A program made the translations under genes and the position numbers. Positions 57,565 to 64,000 of a stretch of DNA of 64,000 nt are shown here, piece by piece (the first letter of the stretch is position 1; each line of letters opens with the position of its first letter). The notes under the pieces are model-generated. The model was given only the letters and a program-made list of their open reading frames with translations, was not told the origin of the DNA and made no database searches. Source of the stretch: Billgrantia endophytica (lineage in GTDB: Bacteria > Pseudomonadota > Gammaproteobacteria > Pseudomonadales > Halomonadaceae); the NCBI RefSeq assembly GCF_002879615.1, contig NZ_PNRF01000032.1:124001-188000 (forward strand), given 5' to 3'.

Positions 57565-58700
57565 ATGCAACGCCTCCAGGCCTTCAAATACGAACTGATA
57601 CCGACAGGCGAGCAGGTGCGCAACATGCGCCGCTTCGCTGGCTCGTGCCGGTTCGTGTTCAACAAGGCGCTGGCGTTGCAGAAGGAGCGTCACGAGCGGG
57701 GCGAGAAGATGCTGGGCCATGCGGCACTGTGCAAGCGGCTCACCGGCTGGCGTCGTAGCGATGATACCCCGTGACCCACCCGCTCCAACAGTCGCTGAAA
57801 GACCTGGAGCGCGCCTACGCGCACTTCTTCGCCAAGCGGGCCGACGTCCCGCGCTTCAAGAAGAAAGGCCGGCGCGACAGCTTCCGCTATCCCGGCCCCA
57901 AGCAGATCAAGCTTGACCAGGGCAATAGCCGCGTCTTCCTCCCCAAGCTTGGCTGGCTGCGCTATCGCAACAGCCGAGACGTGTTGGGTCGGGTGAAGAA
58001 CGTCACCGTGAGCCAATCATGCGGCAAATGGTTCGTGGCAATTCAGACCGAACGCGAGGTTGAACAGCCGGTGCCGAAAGCCACCCGCGCGGTCGGTATC
58101 GACATGGGGATTGCCCGCTTTGCCACGTTGTCGGATGGGTCACTCGTCGAACCCCTCAACAGCGTCAAGCGACACGCAACGGCCTTGCGCAAGGCGCAGC
58201 AGGCCATGAGCCGCAAGACCCGATTCAGCAACAACTGGAAGAAGGCCAAAGCCCGCGTCCAGCGACTCCACGCCCGCATCGGCAATGCCCGCCGCGACTA
58301 CCTGCACAAGACCTCGACCACCATCAGTCAAACCCACGCGATGGTATGCATCGAAGACTTGCAGGTACGTAACATGAGCCAGTCGGCGGCAGGCACTACC
58401 GAACAGCCGGGCCGAAACGTTCGGGCCAAGTCCGGCCTGAACAAGGCCATCCTCGATCAGGGCTGGTTCGAGTTCCGTCGTCAACTGGACTACAAGCTGG
58501 CGTGGAACGGCGGTTGGCTCATTGCCGTGCCGCCGCGGAACACCATCCGCACTTGTCCCGAGTGTGGCCATGTGTCGGCGGACAATCGCCGGACCCAGGC
58601 GCGCTTCGAGTGCGTGGATTGCGGTTTCGCGGAACACGCCGATGTGGTCGGCGCGATCAATGTGTTAAGGGCAGGACATGCCGGTTCGCCTGTGAAGTGA
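57565..58700 (+). pseudogene. tnpB: tnpB (RNA-guided nuclease type), broken by a small deletion
   Basis: Two frames encode one TnpB. The first (57565-57774) begins MQRLQAFKYELIPTGEQVRN and ends WRRSDDTP-stop. The second (57771-58700) resumes with THPLQQSLKDLERAYAHFF. Family members have about six more residues (W-L-x-x-A-P) at the joint. The sequence is consistent with loss of about 16 bp at 57773. The RuvC-like residues are intact in GIDMGIARF, CIEDLQ and HADVVGAINV, as is the zinc finger CPECGHVS / CVDCG. TnpB proteins cut DNA guided by a short RNA from the element end. Confidence 0.8.
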
Positions 58701-58838
58701 GCGATGCGGTAATGTCGCCAGCAGCAGGAACCCACCGAGGTGAGTCAGCCCTGGTGGGCTGAACACGGTAGGAATCCCCTTCCTTTCCGCCCTTTCTTTG
58801 GGTGGTGAGCGTCAGCGAGAGGAAGGGGAGGATGTCAA
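58640..58838 (+). ncRNA. Candidate omega (guide) RNA at the right end of the element
   Basis: In IS605-type elements the guide RNA of TnpB overlaps the tnpB 3' end and runs to the right edge, and its guide is read from the flanking DNA. Here the region after the stop has nested stems (CCCACC pairing with GGTGGG, CAGCCC/GGGCTG) followed by the terminal stem. The exact ends are not determinable by eye. With tnpB broken, the RNA may be relict. Confidence 0.35.
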
Positions 58839-58923
58839 TGTGATACCCTTGCGAATCGGCATGGGTGCGCCCCGATCCGGTGGCGCAGAACGGCAAATTC
58901 GTACGGGAAGGAAACACGGTTTT

Positions 58924-59250
58924 ATGGCGGCCAAGCCGATCTATCGGGTGGTTTTTCACCAGCAGGGTGAAGTCTGGGAACTGTATGCCCGCGAGATTTT
59001 CCAGAGCGATCTCTGGGGGTTCATCGAAGTCGAGGAATTCGTTTTCCAGGATGGTTCGAAGCTGGTGGTGGACCCGTCTGCCGACAGGCTGCGTCATACC
59101 TTCGATGGTGTGACGCGAAGCTATTTGCCCATCAACTCCATCGTCCGTATCGATGAGGTGGAGCGTGAGGGGACGCCGCGGGCAGTCAAGAGCGAAGGTC
59201 GGGTGGCGGAGTTCCCGCGCGGCCCGATGCCGCCGACTCGGGAGCGCTGA
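58924..59250 (+). CDS. DUF1820 family protein
   Basis: A 108-residue protein starting MAAKPIYRVVFHQQGEVWEL, with the family core REIFQSDLWGFIEVEEFVF and the proline-rich tail EFPRGPMPPTRER. Function is unknown. The start at 58924 leaves no overlap with the mobile element, though an upstream in-frame start would read into the element's right end. The family is often found near miaB in gammaproteobacteria, which suggests that the IS split an older neighbourhood. Confidence 0.85.
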   Translation: MAAKPIYRVVFHQQGEVWELYAREIFQSDLWGFIEVEEFVFQDGSKLVVDPSADRLRHTFDGVTRSYLPINSIVRIDEVEREGTPRAVKSEGRVAEFPRGPMPPTRER

Positions 59251-59334
59251 GGGCTGGTCAGGAATTGACCAGTTGGGCGCCGAACCATGCCGGGCTGCAT
59301 GTGTCGGTTACTTTCCAGCGGTTTTCCCGGGACT

Positions 59335-59355
59335 TATCCACAGAAGCTGTGGATA
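59335..59355. promoter_or_regulatory. Inverted pair of DnaA boxes
   Basis: TTATCCACA at 59334-59342 is a perfect DnaA box. TGTGGATAG at 59348-59356 is the reverse complement of CTATCCACA, one base from consensus. Together they form a 9-bp palindrome (59335-59343 with 59347-59355) with an AAG centre, upstream of the SH3 gene. Confidence 0.6.
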
Positions 59356-59469
59356 GACTCAAGAAGACAGCAGTCTCATCGGCCGTCGTTAGAACGGGAG
59401 GTTCGGCAACGGCATACAGGTCGCGGCAAAGCAGCTGCCGCAGGAGCCTTCGATAGCCAGGACAACGGC

Positions 59470-60099
59470 ATGACGATGCAACGATTCAAGACACTGTTGG
59501 CGGGTGTGGCCCTGGGGCTCGTGACCCTGCCATTGCAAGCCCAGCAGGACAATGACGGTACCCGGTGGGTGTCCGACGAGCTGACGACCTACGTGCGCAG
59601 CGGACCGACGGACGGGTATCGGATCGTCGGCACCCTGACGTCTGGTGAGCCGGTGACGGTTCTCGAGACCAGCGGTAACTACAGCCGGGTCGAGAACAGT
59701 GAAGGCAATACGGTCTGGATATTGAGCAATGAGTTGCAGCAGGAACCCAGTGCCCGGGAACAGTTGCCCGACCTGGAGAGCCAGGTCGTGGCGCTCCAGG
59801 CCGAGCTGGACGGTATCAACGAGACCTGGGAAGGGCGGGTCTCGGCGATGACCGAGACGCTGGAAGTGCGTGAGCAGCGCATCGCCGAACTGGAAGCACG
59901 CAGCCAGCAGTTCGATAGTGAAGCCGACCAGGCGCGCCAGACCATCCGCCAGCTCCAGGCCAGGCTGGACACCCAGGAAGAGGACCTGCTGATGCGCTAC
60001 TTCATGTATGGCGGCGGTGTGGCCGGTGCGGGCTTGCTGGTCGGGCTGATCGTTCCCCACTTGCCCCGCAAGCGGCGCAAGCGTGACCGTTGGTTCTGA
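59470..60099 (+). CDS. SH3-domain membrane protein (TIGR04211, YgiM-like)
   Basis: A 209-residue envelope protein. A signal peptide (residues 1-26, ending LPLQAQ) is followed by a bacterial SH3 domain (WVSDELTTYVRSGPTDGYRI to WILSNELQ), a coiled coil of about 80 residues (SQVVALQAELDGINETWEGR), and a C-terminal membrane span with a basic tail (LPRKRRKRDRW). This matches the YgiM family. The function is not known. tpm follows after 9 bp. Confidence 0.9.
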   Translation: MTMQRFKTLLAGVALGLVTLPLQAQQDNDGTRWVSDELTTYVRSGPTDGYRIVGTLTSGEPVTVLETSGNYSRVENSEGNTVWILSNELQQEPSAREQLPDLESQVVALQAELDGINETWEGRVSAMTETLEVREQRIAELEARSQQFDSEADQARQTIRQLQARLDTQEEDLLMRYFMYGGGVAGAGLLVGLIVPHLPRKRRKRDRWF

Positions 60100-60108
60100 G
60101 GAGACCCC

Positions 60109-60753
60109 ATGGCTCGGGAATGGCTGGACCGGTGGCGTGAGGGTCGAATCGGTTTTCATCGCTCGGATACGCATCCCGCCCTGATCCGGTACTGGCCTCT
60201 GCTTGGTGCCAAGCCCGGCACCAAGGTGCTGGTGCCGCTATGCGGCAAGAGCCTCGACATGCGCTGGCTGGCGCGGCACGATCATCCGGTATTGGGTATC
60301 GAGCTGGCCGAAGAGGCTATCGAGCAGTTCATTGCCGAGGGCCGGGGGGAGGTGTCGCGTTATCAACAGGGCCCTTTCTCCGTCTGTCGTCAGGGAAGCG
60401 TGGAGCTCTGGTGTGGGGATTTCTTTCATTTCCATATCGAGCAGGCCGCAGAGATCGGCGCCTTCTACGACCGAGCGGCACTGATTGCGCTTCCCCCGGC
60501 GACCCGTCAACGTTATGCCTTCCATCTCGCCCAACTGATACCGCCGGGGGCCCGCGGGCTGCTGGTCAGCCTCACGCGTGCGCCCGGTGACGACGGTGGT
60601 CCTCCCTTCACTGTCACCGCAGAGGAAGTCCGTGAGCTCTTTGAGCCCAACTTCCAGGTCACGCACCTGGAAGATGGTGATCCGGAAGAGGGCAGCGGGT
60701 TTCGCGAGAGTATCTGGGCGATGGTTCGCCGCGGGCCTCTGCTTTGCCCATGA
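60109..60753 (+). CDS. tpm: Thiopurine S-methyltransferase family protein
   Basis: A 214-residue SAM-dependent methyltransferase: WLDRWREGRIGFHRSDTHPA at the N-terminus and the SAM motif VLVPLCGKSLDMRWL. Bacterial members methylate selenium, tellurium or thiopurine compounds and contribute to detoxification. The start follows GGAGACC. Confidence 0.93.
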   Translation: MAREWLDRWREGRIGFHRSDTHPALIRYWPLLGAKPGTKVLVPLCGKSLDMRWLARHDHPVLGIELAEEAIEQFIAEGRGEVSRYQQGPFSVCRQGSVELWCGDFFHFHIEQAAEIGAFYDRAALIALPPATRQRYAFHLAQLIPPGARGLLVSLTRAPGDDGGPPFTVTAEEVRELFEPNFQVTHLEDGDPEEGSGFRESIWAMVRRGPLLCP

Positions 60754-60784
60754 CCCGACGTGTCGTCATGGTGTGGCGCTGTGC

Positions 60785-61375
60785 TCAGCGGGCCAGCAGT
60801 TGACCGAGTTCGGGGTCGCGGAAGGCACGGTCGAGAGCGTCGCTGAGCAGGTCATTGAGCATGCGGGTATTGGTGTCCCGGTCCGGGCGCACGGCGAAGC
60901 TTTGAGTGCGCCGTGAGGTATAAGTACCGGTATAGGTGTTGCCCCGGTTGACCACCCTGGCCTCGAGTACGGCTTCCAGGCGGGCCTCGTCGATGACCGG
61001 CCGGCTTTCGCCCCGCTCGTAGCCCAGGTGCAGCAATGTCAGGGTGAGGCTGGGCTGCCCATCGGCAGCTTGAGTGGTGGGCGAGAAGCCCATGTCGCTG
61101 ACGGCGCGCTCGGCCTCGCGCTGCAGGTGCGGTATCAGTTCGTGAGCGCTGACGGTAATGGTGGCGGTCGACATGGCACTGCCGGTACGGGTGCCGATCA
61201 CTTCACCGTCACGATCATCGACTGCCATGACGGTGATGGACTGGCCGCTGCCGGTACTTGGCACGTCGGCGCTGCGCTGGGGGTTCAACTGCAGGTAGTG
61301 GGGGCTGGCGCAGCCAGCCAGCATGGCCCCGGCCAGCATGGCGGCACCGGCACGCAAGAAGTGACGTCGAAGCAT
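60785..61375 (-). CDS. YajG-like lipoprotein
   Basis: A 196-residue lipoprotein with a lipobox LAGC (C22) after an RRHFLRAGAAMLAG signal. The mature chain has the YajG/LptE-like features: ITVSAHELIPHLQREAERAV and SDALDRAFRDPELGQLL. It is predicted to sit in the outer membrane. Function unknown. The start at 61375 excludes a hydrophilic upstream extension. Confidence 0.85.
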   Translation of the reverse strand: MLRRHFLRAGAAMLAGAMLAGCASPHYLQLNPQRSADVPSTGSGQSITVMAVDDRDGEVIGTRTGSAMSTATITVSAHELIPHLQREAERAVSDMGFSPTTQAADGQPSLTLTLLHLGYERGESRPVIDEARLEAVLEARVVNRGNTYTGTYTSRRTQSFAVRPDRDTNTRMLNDLLSDALDRAFRDPELGQLLAR

Positions 61376-61555
61376 CCGACTCTCCCGAGTGTCATGATGG
61401 GGCTCGATCCCTGGGCCTGATGCACAGGATACGAGCCTGGTTTGAGAAAGAATCCGTCTCGTCGAGACGCGGTAGTGACGCAAAGGGCGAGTATAACGTT
61501 CTTCATCGACCCTGACGTAAAACGCTTCGCCATGGCATCATTCCCCATCGCCAGG

Positions 61556-61578
61556 GGCCCTCCTGATCGAGGAGGGCC
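61556..61578 (-). terminator. Hairpin after cysA
   Basis: GGCCCTCCT (61556-61564) pairs with AGGAGGGCC (61570-61578) across a 5-base loop. An outer pairing TTCCCC/GGGGAA (61541-61546 with 61581-61586) extends it. No T run. Confidence 0.5.
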
Positions 61579-61628
61579 GCGGGGAATCCATCGGGCGGAG
61601 AGGACGAGGCCGTGATGGCCTTGCCGGG

Positions 61629-62726
61629 TCAGGACACGGTTTCGAGGAGGCTCATTGCCGCGGCAGTCCGCTCCTCGGGAAATCGGTGCCAGCGACGGGG
61701 CACCGCGAAGAGCCGCACACCGCGGGCCAGGTTCAGCCGCTCGAAGTCGGCATGGCGTATCGTGGCCAGCCAGGGTTCGCCCAGCCAGTCGGCTTCCAGT
61801 TCCACGCGCACTTCGGCACCAACCGGTGAAATGGCGGTGACGGTAACAGGCAGGTGAGCGTCGGCGGTGGGAGCTTCCACCAGCTCCACCTCATGGGGGC
61901 GCAGCAACAGCTCATCCTCGCCGTCGGGTAATGCCACCTTCAGGCTGGCATCGCCGCAAGTGAGCACACCACTGCGCACGGAGCCTTCCAGGTGGTTCAC
62001 GTCCCCCAGGAACTCGAACACGAATCGGTTGACTGGTGCGCGATACAACGCATCCGGCGTATCGATCTGCTCGATGCGTCCATTGCTCATCACGACCACA
62101 CGATCGGATAGCTCCAGGGCCTCTTCCTGATCATGGGTGACAAAGACGCTGGTGAAATTCAGTTCGTCATGCAGGTGACGCAGCCAGCGACGCAGCTCCT
62201 GGCGTACCTTGGCATCCAGCGCGCCGAAGGGTTCGTCGAGCAACAGGACATCCGGGCGCAGGGCCAGCGCCCGGGCCAGGGAGACACGCTGCTGCTGGCC
62301 GCCGGAGAGCTGGGCGGGGTAGCGATTCGCCAGTTGCTCGAGCTGCACCATTTCCAGCAGGCGGTGCACGCGGGCACGGATCTCACCGCTGGTAGGCCGG
62401 CTCTTGCGTGGCATCACGGTCAGTCCGAATGCCACGTTATCGAAGACGGACATGTGGCGAAACAGGGCATAGTGCTGGAAGACGAAGCCGACACGGCGAT
62501 CCCGCACATGGAGGTTGGTCACGTCGCGATCACCGAACTGGATGCGGCCGGCGGGTTCCCGATCGGCCGATTCCAGGCCCGCCATGATGCGAAGCAGGGT
62601 CGTCTTGCCGGAACCCGATGGTCCGAGCAGACCCACCAGCTCGCCGTCCCGGATATCCAGGTTCAGCGGCTCCAGGGCGCGGCTGTTGCCGAAATGCTTG
62701 GCCACATTCTGTAGGCGGATGCTCAT
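61629..62726 (-). CDS. cysA: Sulfate/thiosulfate ABC transporter ATP-binding protein CysA
   Basis: A 365-residue ATPase of the sulfate importer. Walker A is [12 protein letters not shown], the signature [17 protein letters not shown], Walker [13 protein letters not shown], and the switch histidine is in [14 protein letters not shown]-terminal TOBE/CysA domain (about 235-360) follows. The ATG at 62726 overlaps cysW by four bases. Confidence 0.95.
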   Translation of the reverse strand: MSIRLQNVAKHFGNSRALEPLNLDIRDGELVGLLGPSGSGKTTLLRIMAGLESADREPAGRIQFGDRDVTNLHVRDRRVGFVFQHYALFRHMSVFDNVAFGLTVMPRKSRPTSGEIRARVHRLLEMVQLEQLANRYPAQLSGGQQQRVSLARALALRPDVLLLDEPFGALDAKVRQELRRWLRHLHDELNFTSVFVTHDQEEALELSDRVVVMSNGRIEQIDTPDALYRAPVNRFVFEFLGDVNHLEGSVRSGVLTCGDASLKVALPDGEDELLLRPHEVELVEAPTADAHLPVTVTAISPVGAEVRVELEADWLGEPWLATIRHADFERLNLARGVRLFAVPRRWHRFPEERTAAAMSLLETVS

Positions 62727-63550
62727 GCATGAACCTCCCGGCGCGCAGCGCGCCATTCCATGCTGGCCTTGGCGGCCAGCGTGAGCAGGGCGATCAAGGC
62801 CAGCAGCGATGCGCTGGCGAAGGCGCCCACGGTATTGTAGTCCTGGTAGAGCTGCTCCAGGTGCAGTGGCAGCGTATTGGTCTGGCCACGTATCGCCCCG
62901 GACACTACCGAGACGGCGCCGAATTCGCCCACGGCCCGCGCATTGGTCAGGATCACGCCATAGAGCAGTGCCCAGCGGATGTTGGGCAGCGTGACCCGGC
63001 GAAAGATGGTCCAGCCCGGTGCGCCCAACGTTACCGCGGCTTCCTCCTCGCGAGAGCCCTGGGCCTGCATCAGTGGAATCAGCTCACGCGCCACGAAGGG
63101 GCAGGTCACGAAGATGGTGACCATCAGAATGCCCGGCCAGGCGAACATCAGCTGAATGTCGTGTGTGTCGAGCCAGCCCCCGAGCCAGCCGTTGCGTCCG
63201 TAGAGCAACAGATAGATCAAACCGGCGACGACGGGCGAGACCGCGAAGGGGATGTCGATCAGCGTCTGCAGGATACGCCTGCCGGGAAAGCTGAAGCGGG
63301 TCACCAGCCAGGCCAGGGCCACACCGAATACCAGGCACATGGGTATCGTGAGCACGGTGACGAAGAGGGTGAGGCTGATGGCCGCCAGCGTGTAGTGGTT
63401 GTTGACGTTGGCCCAGAACACTCCGATGCCCTGAGCGAAGGCCTGGGCGAAGATCGCGACCAGCGGCAGCAACAGGAACAGGGCCGACAGAGCCACGGCC
63501 AGGAAGACGAGCAGGCGCCGGACCGCCGGGGCATCACCAATTCGCTGCAT
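62723..63550 (-). CDS. cysW: Sulfate ABC transporter permease CysW
   Basis: A 275-residue permease with six spans and the EAA loop motif ([20 protein letters not shown]) that contacts CysA. The conserved [15 protein letters not shown] segment is typical of CysW. It overlaps cysA and shares one base with cysT. Substrate is sulfate or thiosulfate for assimilation. Confidence 0.95.
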   Translation of the reverse strand: MQRIGDAPAVRRLLVFLAVALSALFLLLPLVAIFAQAFAQGIGVFWANVNNHYTLAAISLTLFVTVLTIPMCLVFGVALAWLVTRFSFPGRRILQTLIDIPFAVSPVVAGLIYLLLYGRNGWLGGWLDTHDIQLMFAWPGILMVTIFVTCPFVARELIPLMQAQGSREEEAAVTLGAPGWTIFRRVTLPNIRWALLYGVILTNARAVGEFGAVSVVSGAIRGQTNTLPLHLEQLYQDYNTVGAFASASLLALIALLTLAAKASMEWRAARREVHA

Positions 63551-64000
63551 CAGCCGCGCCCTCCATGCAATCGCTTGATGAAGCGACCTTGCCAGATGTT
63601 GATGGCCAGCAGTAGTGCCAGTGACACGAACAGTATCACCGAGGCGATGGCCGAGGCGCCGGCATAGTCATATTCCTGCAGCCGGACGAAGATCATCAGC
63701 GAGGTGATCTCGGTCTCGTAGGGCATGTTTCCGGCGATGAAGATGATCGCGCCGAACTCCCCAAGCGAGCGCACGAAGGCAAGCCCGGTGCCGGTGACCA
63801 GCGCCGGCCAAAGATGCGGCAGGATCACCCGTCGAAAGGCGGTTCCATCCGACGCGCCGAGGGTCAGGGCCGCCTCGTCCACCTCGACGGGCATATCTTC
63901 CAGCACCGGCTGCACCGTGCGCACCACGAAGGGAATGCTGGTGAATGCCATGGCCAGGGCGATGCCCACCCAGGTATAGGCGACCTGCAGGCCCAGCGGC
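63550..64000 (-). CDS. cysT: Sulfate ABC transporter permease CysT, 3' part
   Basis: The C-terminal half of the second permease; the frame is open to the window edge, so the 5' part is missing. It has the EAA loop (VDEAALTLGASDGTAFRRVI) and the CysT-type segment SLGEFGAIIFIAGNMPYETE. The binding-protein gene is expected upstream, outside the window. Confidence 0.93.
   Translation of the reverse strand, partial: PLGLQVAYTWVGIALAMAFTSIPFVVRTVQPVLEDMPVEVDEAALTLGASDGTAFRRVILPHLWPALVTGTGLAFVRSLGEFGAIIFIAGNMPYETEITSLMIFVRLQEYDYAGASAIASVILFVSLALLLAINIWQGRFIKRLHGGRG

Larger units (their letters stand above)
57481..58838 (+). mobile_element. IS1341-type element (IS200/IS605 family, tnpB only)
   Basis: The element has a tnpB-type gene and no tnpA. 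The left side holds small hairpins, CCTCGG/CCGAGG (57481-57500) and GAACAGC/GCTGTTC (57512-57528). The right side has CAGCCC/GGGCTG (58746-58761) and a longer stem, 58775-58784 with 58820-58829, ending in GATGTCAA at 58831-58838. This resembles right ends of the family, so 58838 is likely the true edge. The left edge is uncertain by tens of bases. It separates the miaB cluster from the DUF1820 gene. Confidence 0.7.

Noticed and set aside
59334-59356. DnaA boxes as a chromosomal origin
   Set aside because: Only two boxes, no AT-rich unwinding region and none of the usual origin genes nearby.

Overview
The window looks like a chromosomal segment of a moderately halophilic gammaproteobacterium of the Halomonadaceae (Halomonas or a close relative). 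The evidence is a high-GC genome, the order amiB-mutL-miaA-hfq-hflX-hflK-hflC-hisZ-purA, the cluster lnt-corC-ybeY-phoH-miaB, acidic proteins, and a PHA synthase whose nucleophile box is S-x-C-x-G-G, a variant known from Halomonas. The assignment rests on protein recognition only. No rRNA, tRNA or CRISPR array was seen.

Region by region. 1-10582 (+): cell-wall amidase (cut by the window edge), mismatch repair MutL, tRNA modification MiaA, Hfq, the HflX GTPase, the HflK/HflC membrane pair, HisZ and PurA. 10697-20445 (-): a six-gene exopolysaccharide operon. 20815-30461: a broken small ORF, a GNAT acetyltransferase, YajQ, a small heat-shock protein, a DUF454 membrane protein, aminopeptidase N, LemA with an M48 peptidase, an acidic lipoprotein and a cold-shock protein. 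30953-36825: LysE-type exporter, lytic transglycosylase Slt, two overlapping hotdog thioesterases and HtpG. 37197-45927: PntAB, GpsA-SixA, an AEC transporter with a 34-residue partner ORF, two alpha/beta hydrolases and a patatin. 45940-51806: Smr, PrmB, AroC, a DUF6489 protein, phasin and PHA synthase. 51883-57315 (-): lnt-corC-ybeY-phoH-miaB. 57481-58838: an IS1341-type element with a broken tnpB. 58924-64000: DUF1820 protein, SH3 protein, thiopurine methyltransferase, a YajG-like lipoprotein and sulfate transporter genes cysA, cysW and cysT (cut by the edge).

The most interesting system is the operon at 10697-20445. It has an alginate-type core: an Alg8-like family 2 synthase, an Alg44-like PilZ/membrane-fusion protein with intact c-di-GMP motifs, an AlgL-like PL5 lyase and a very large AlgK-like Sel1 lipoprotein. 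The sugar-nucleotide enzyme, however, is UDP-glucose 6-dehydrogenase rather than GDP-mannose dehydrogenase, and there is a second lyase of the PL14/PL20 jelly-roll type, a group with known glucuronan lyases. I infer a c-di-GMP-activated machine that makes a UDP-glucuronate-derived polymer, possibly glucuronan, instead of alginate. The synthase has an extra periplasmic domain of about 140 residues, and a good sigma-54 promoter match precedes ugd. No AlgE, AlgX, AlgG or acetylation genes are present.

Other points: clear sigma-32 promoter matches before htpG and hsp20, a perfect 20-bp hairpin between phasin and PHA synthase, an inverted pair of DnaA boxes at 59334-59356, and the IS element inserted next to the miaB cluster.
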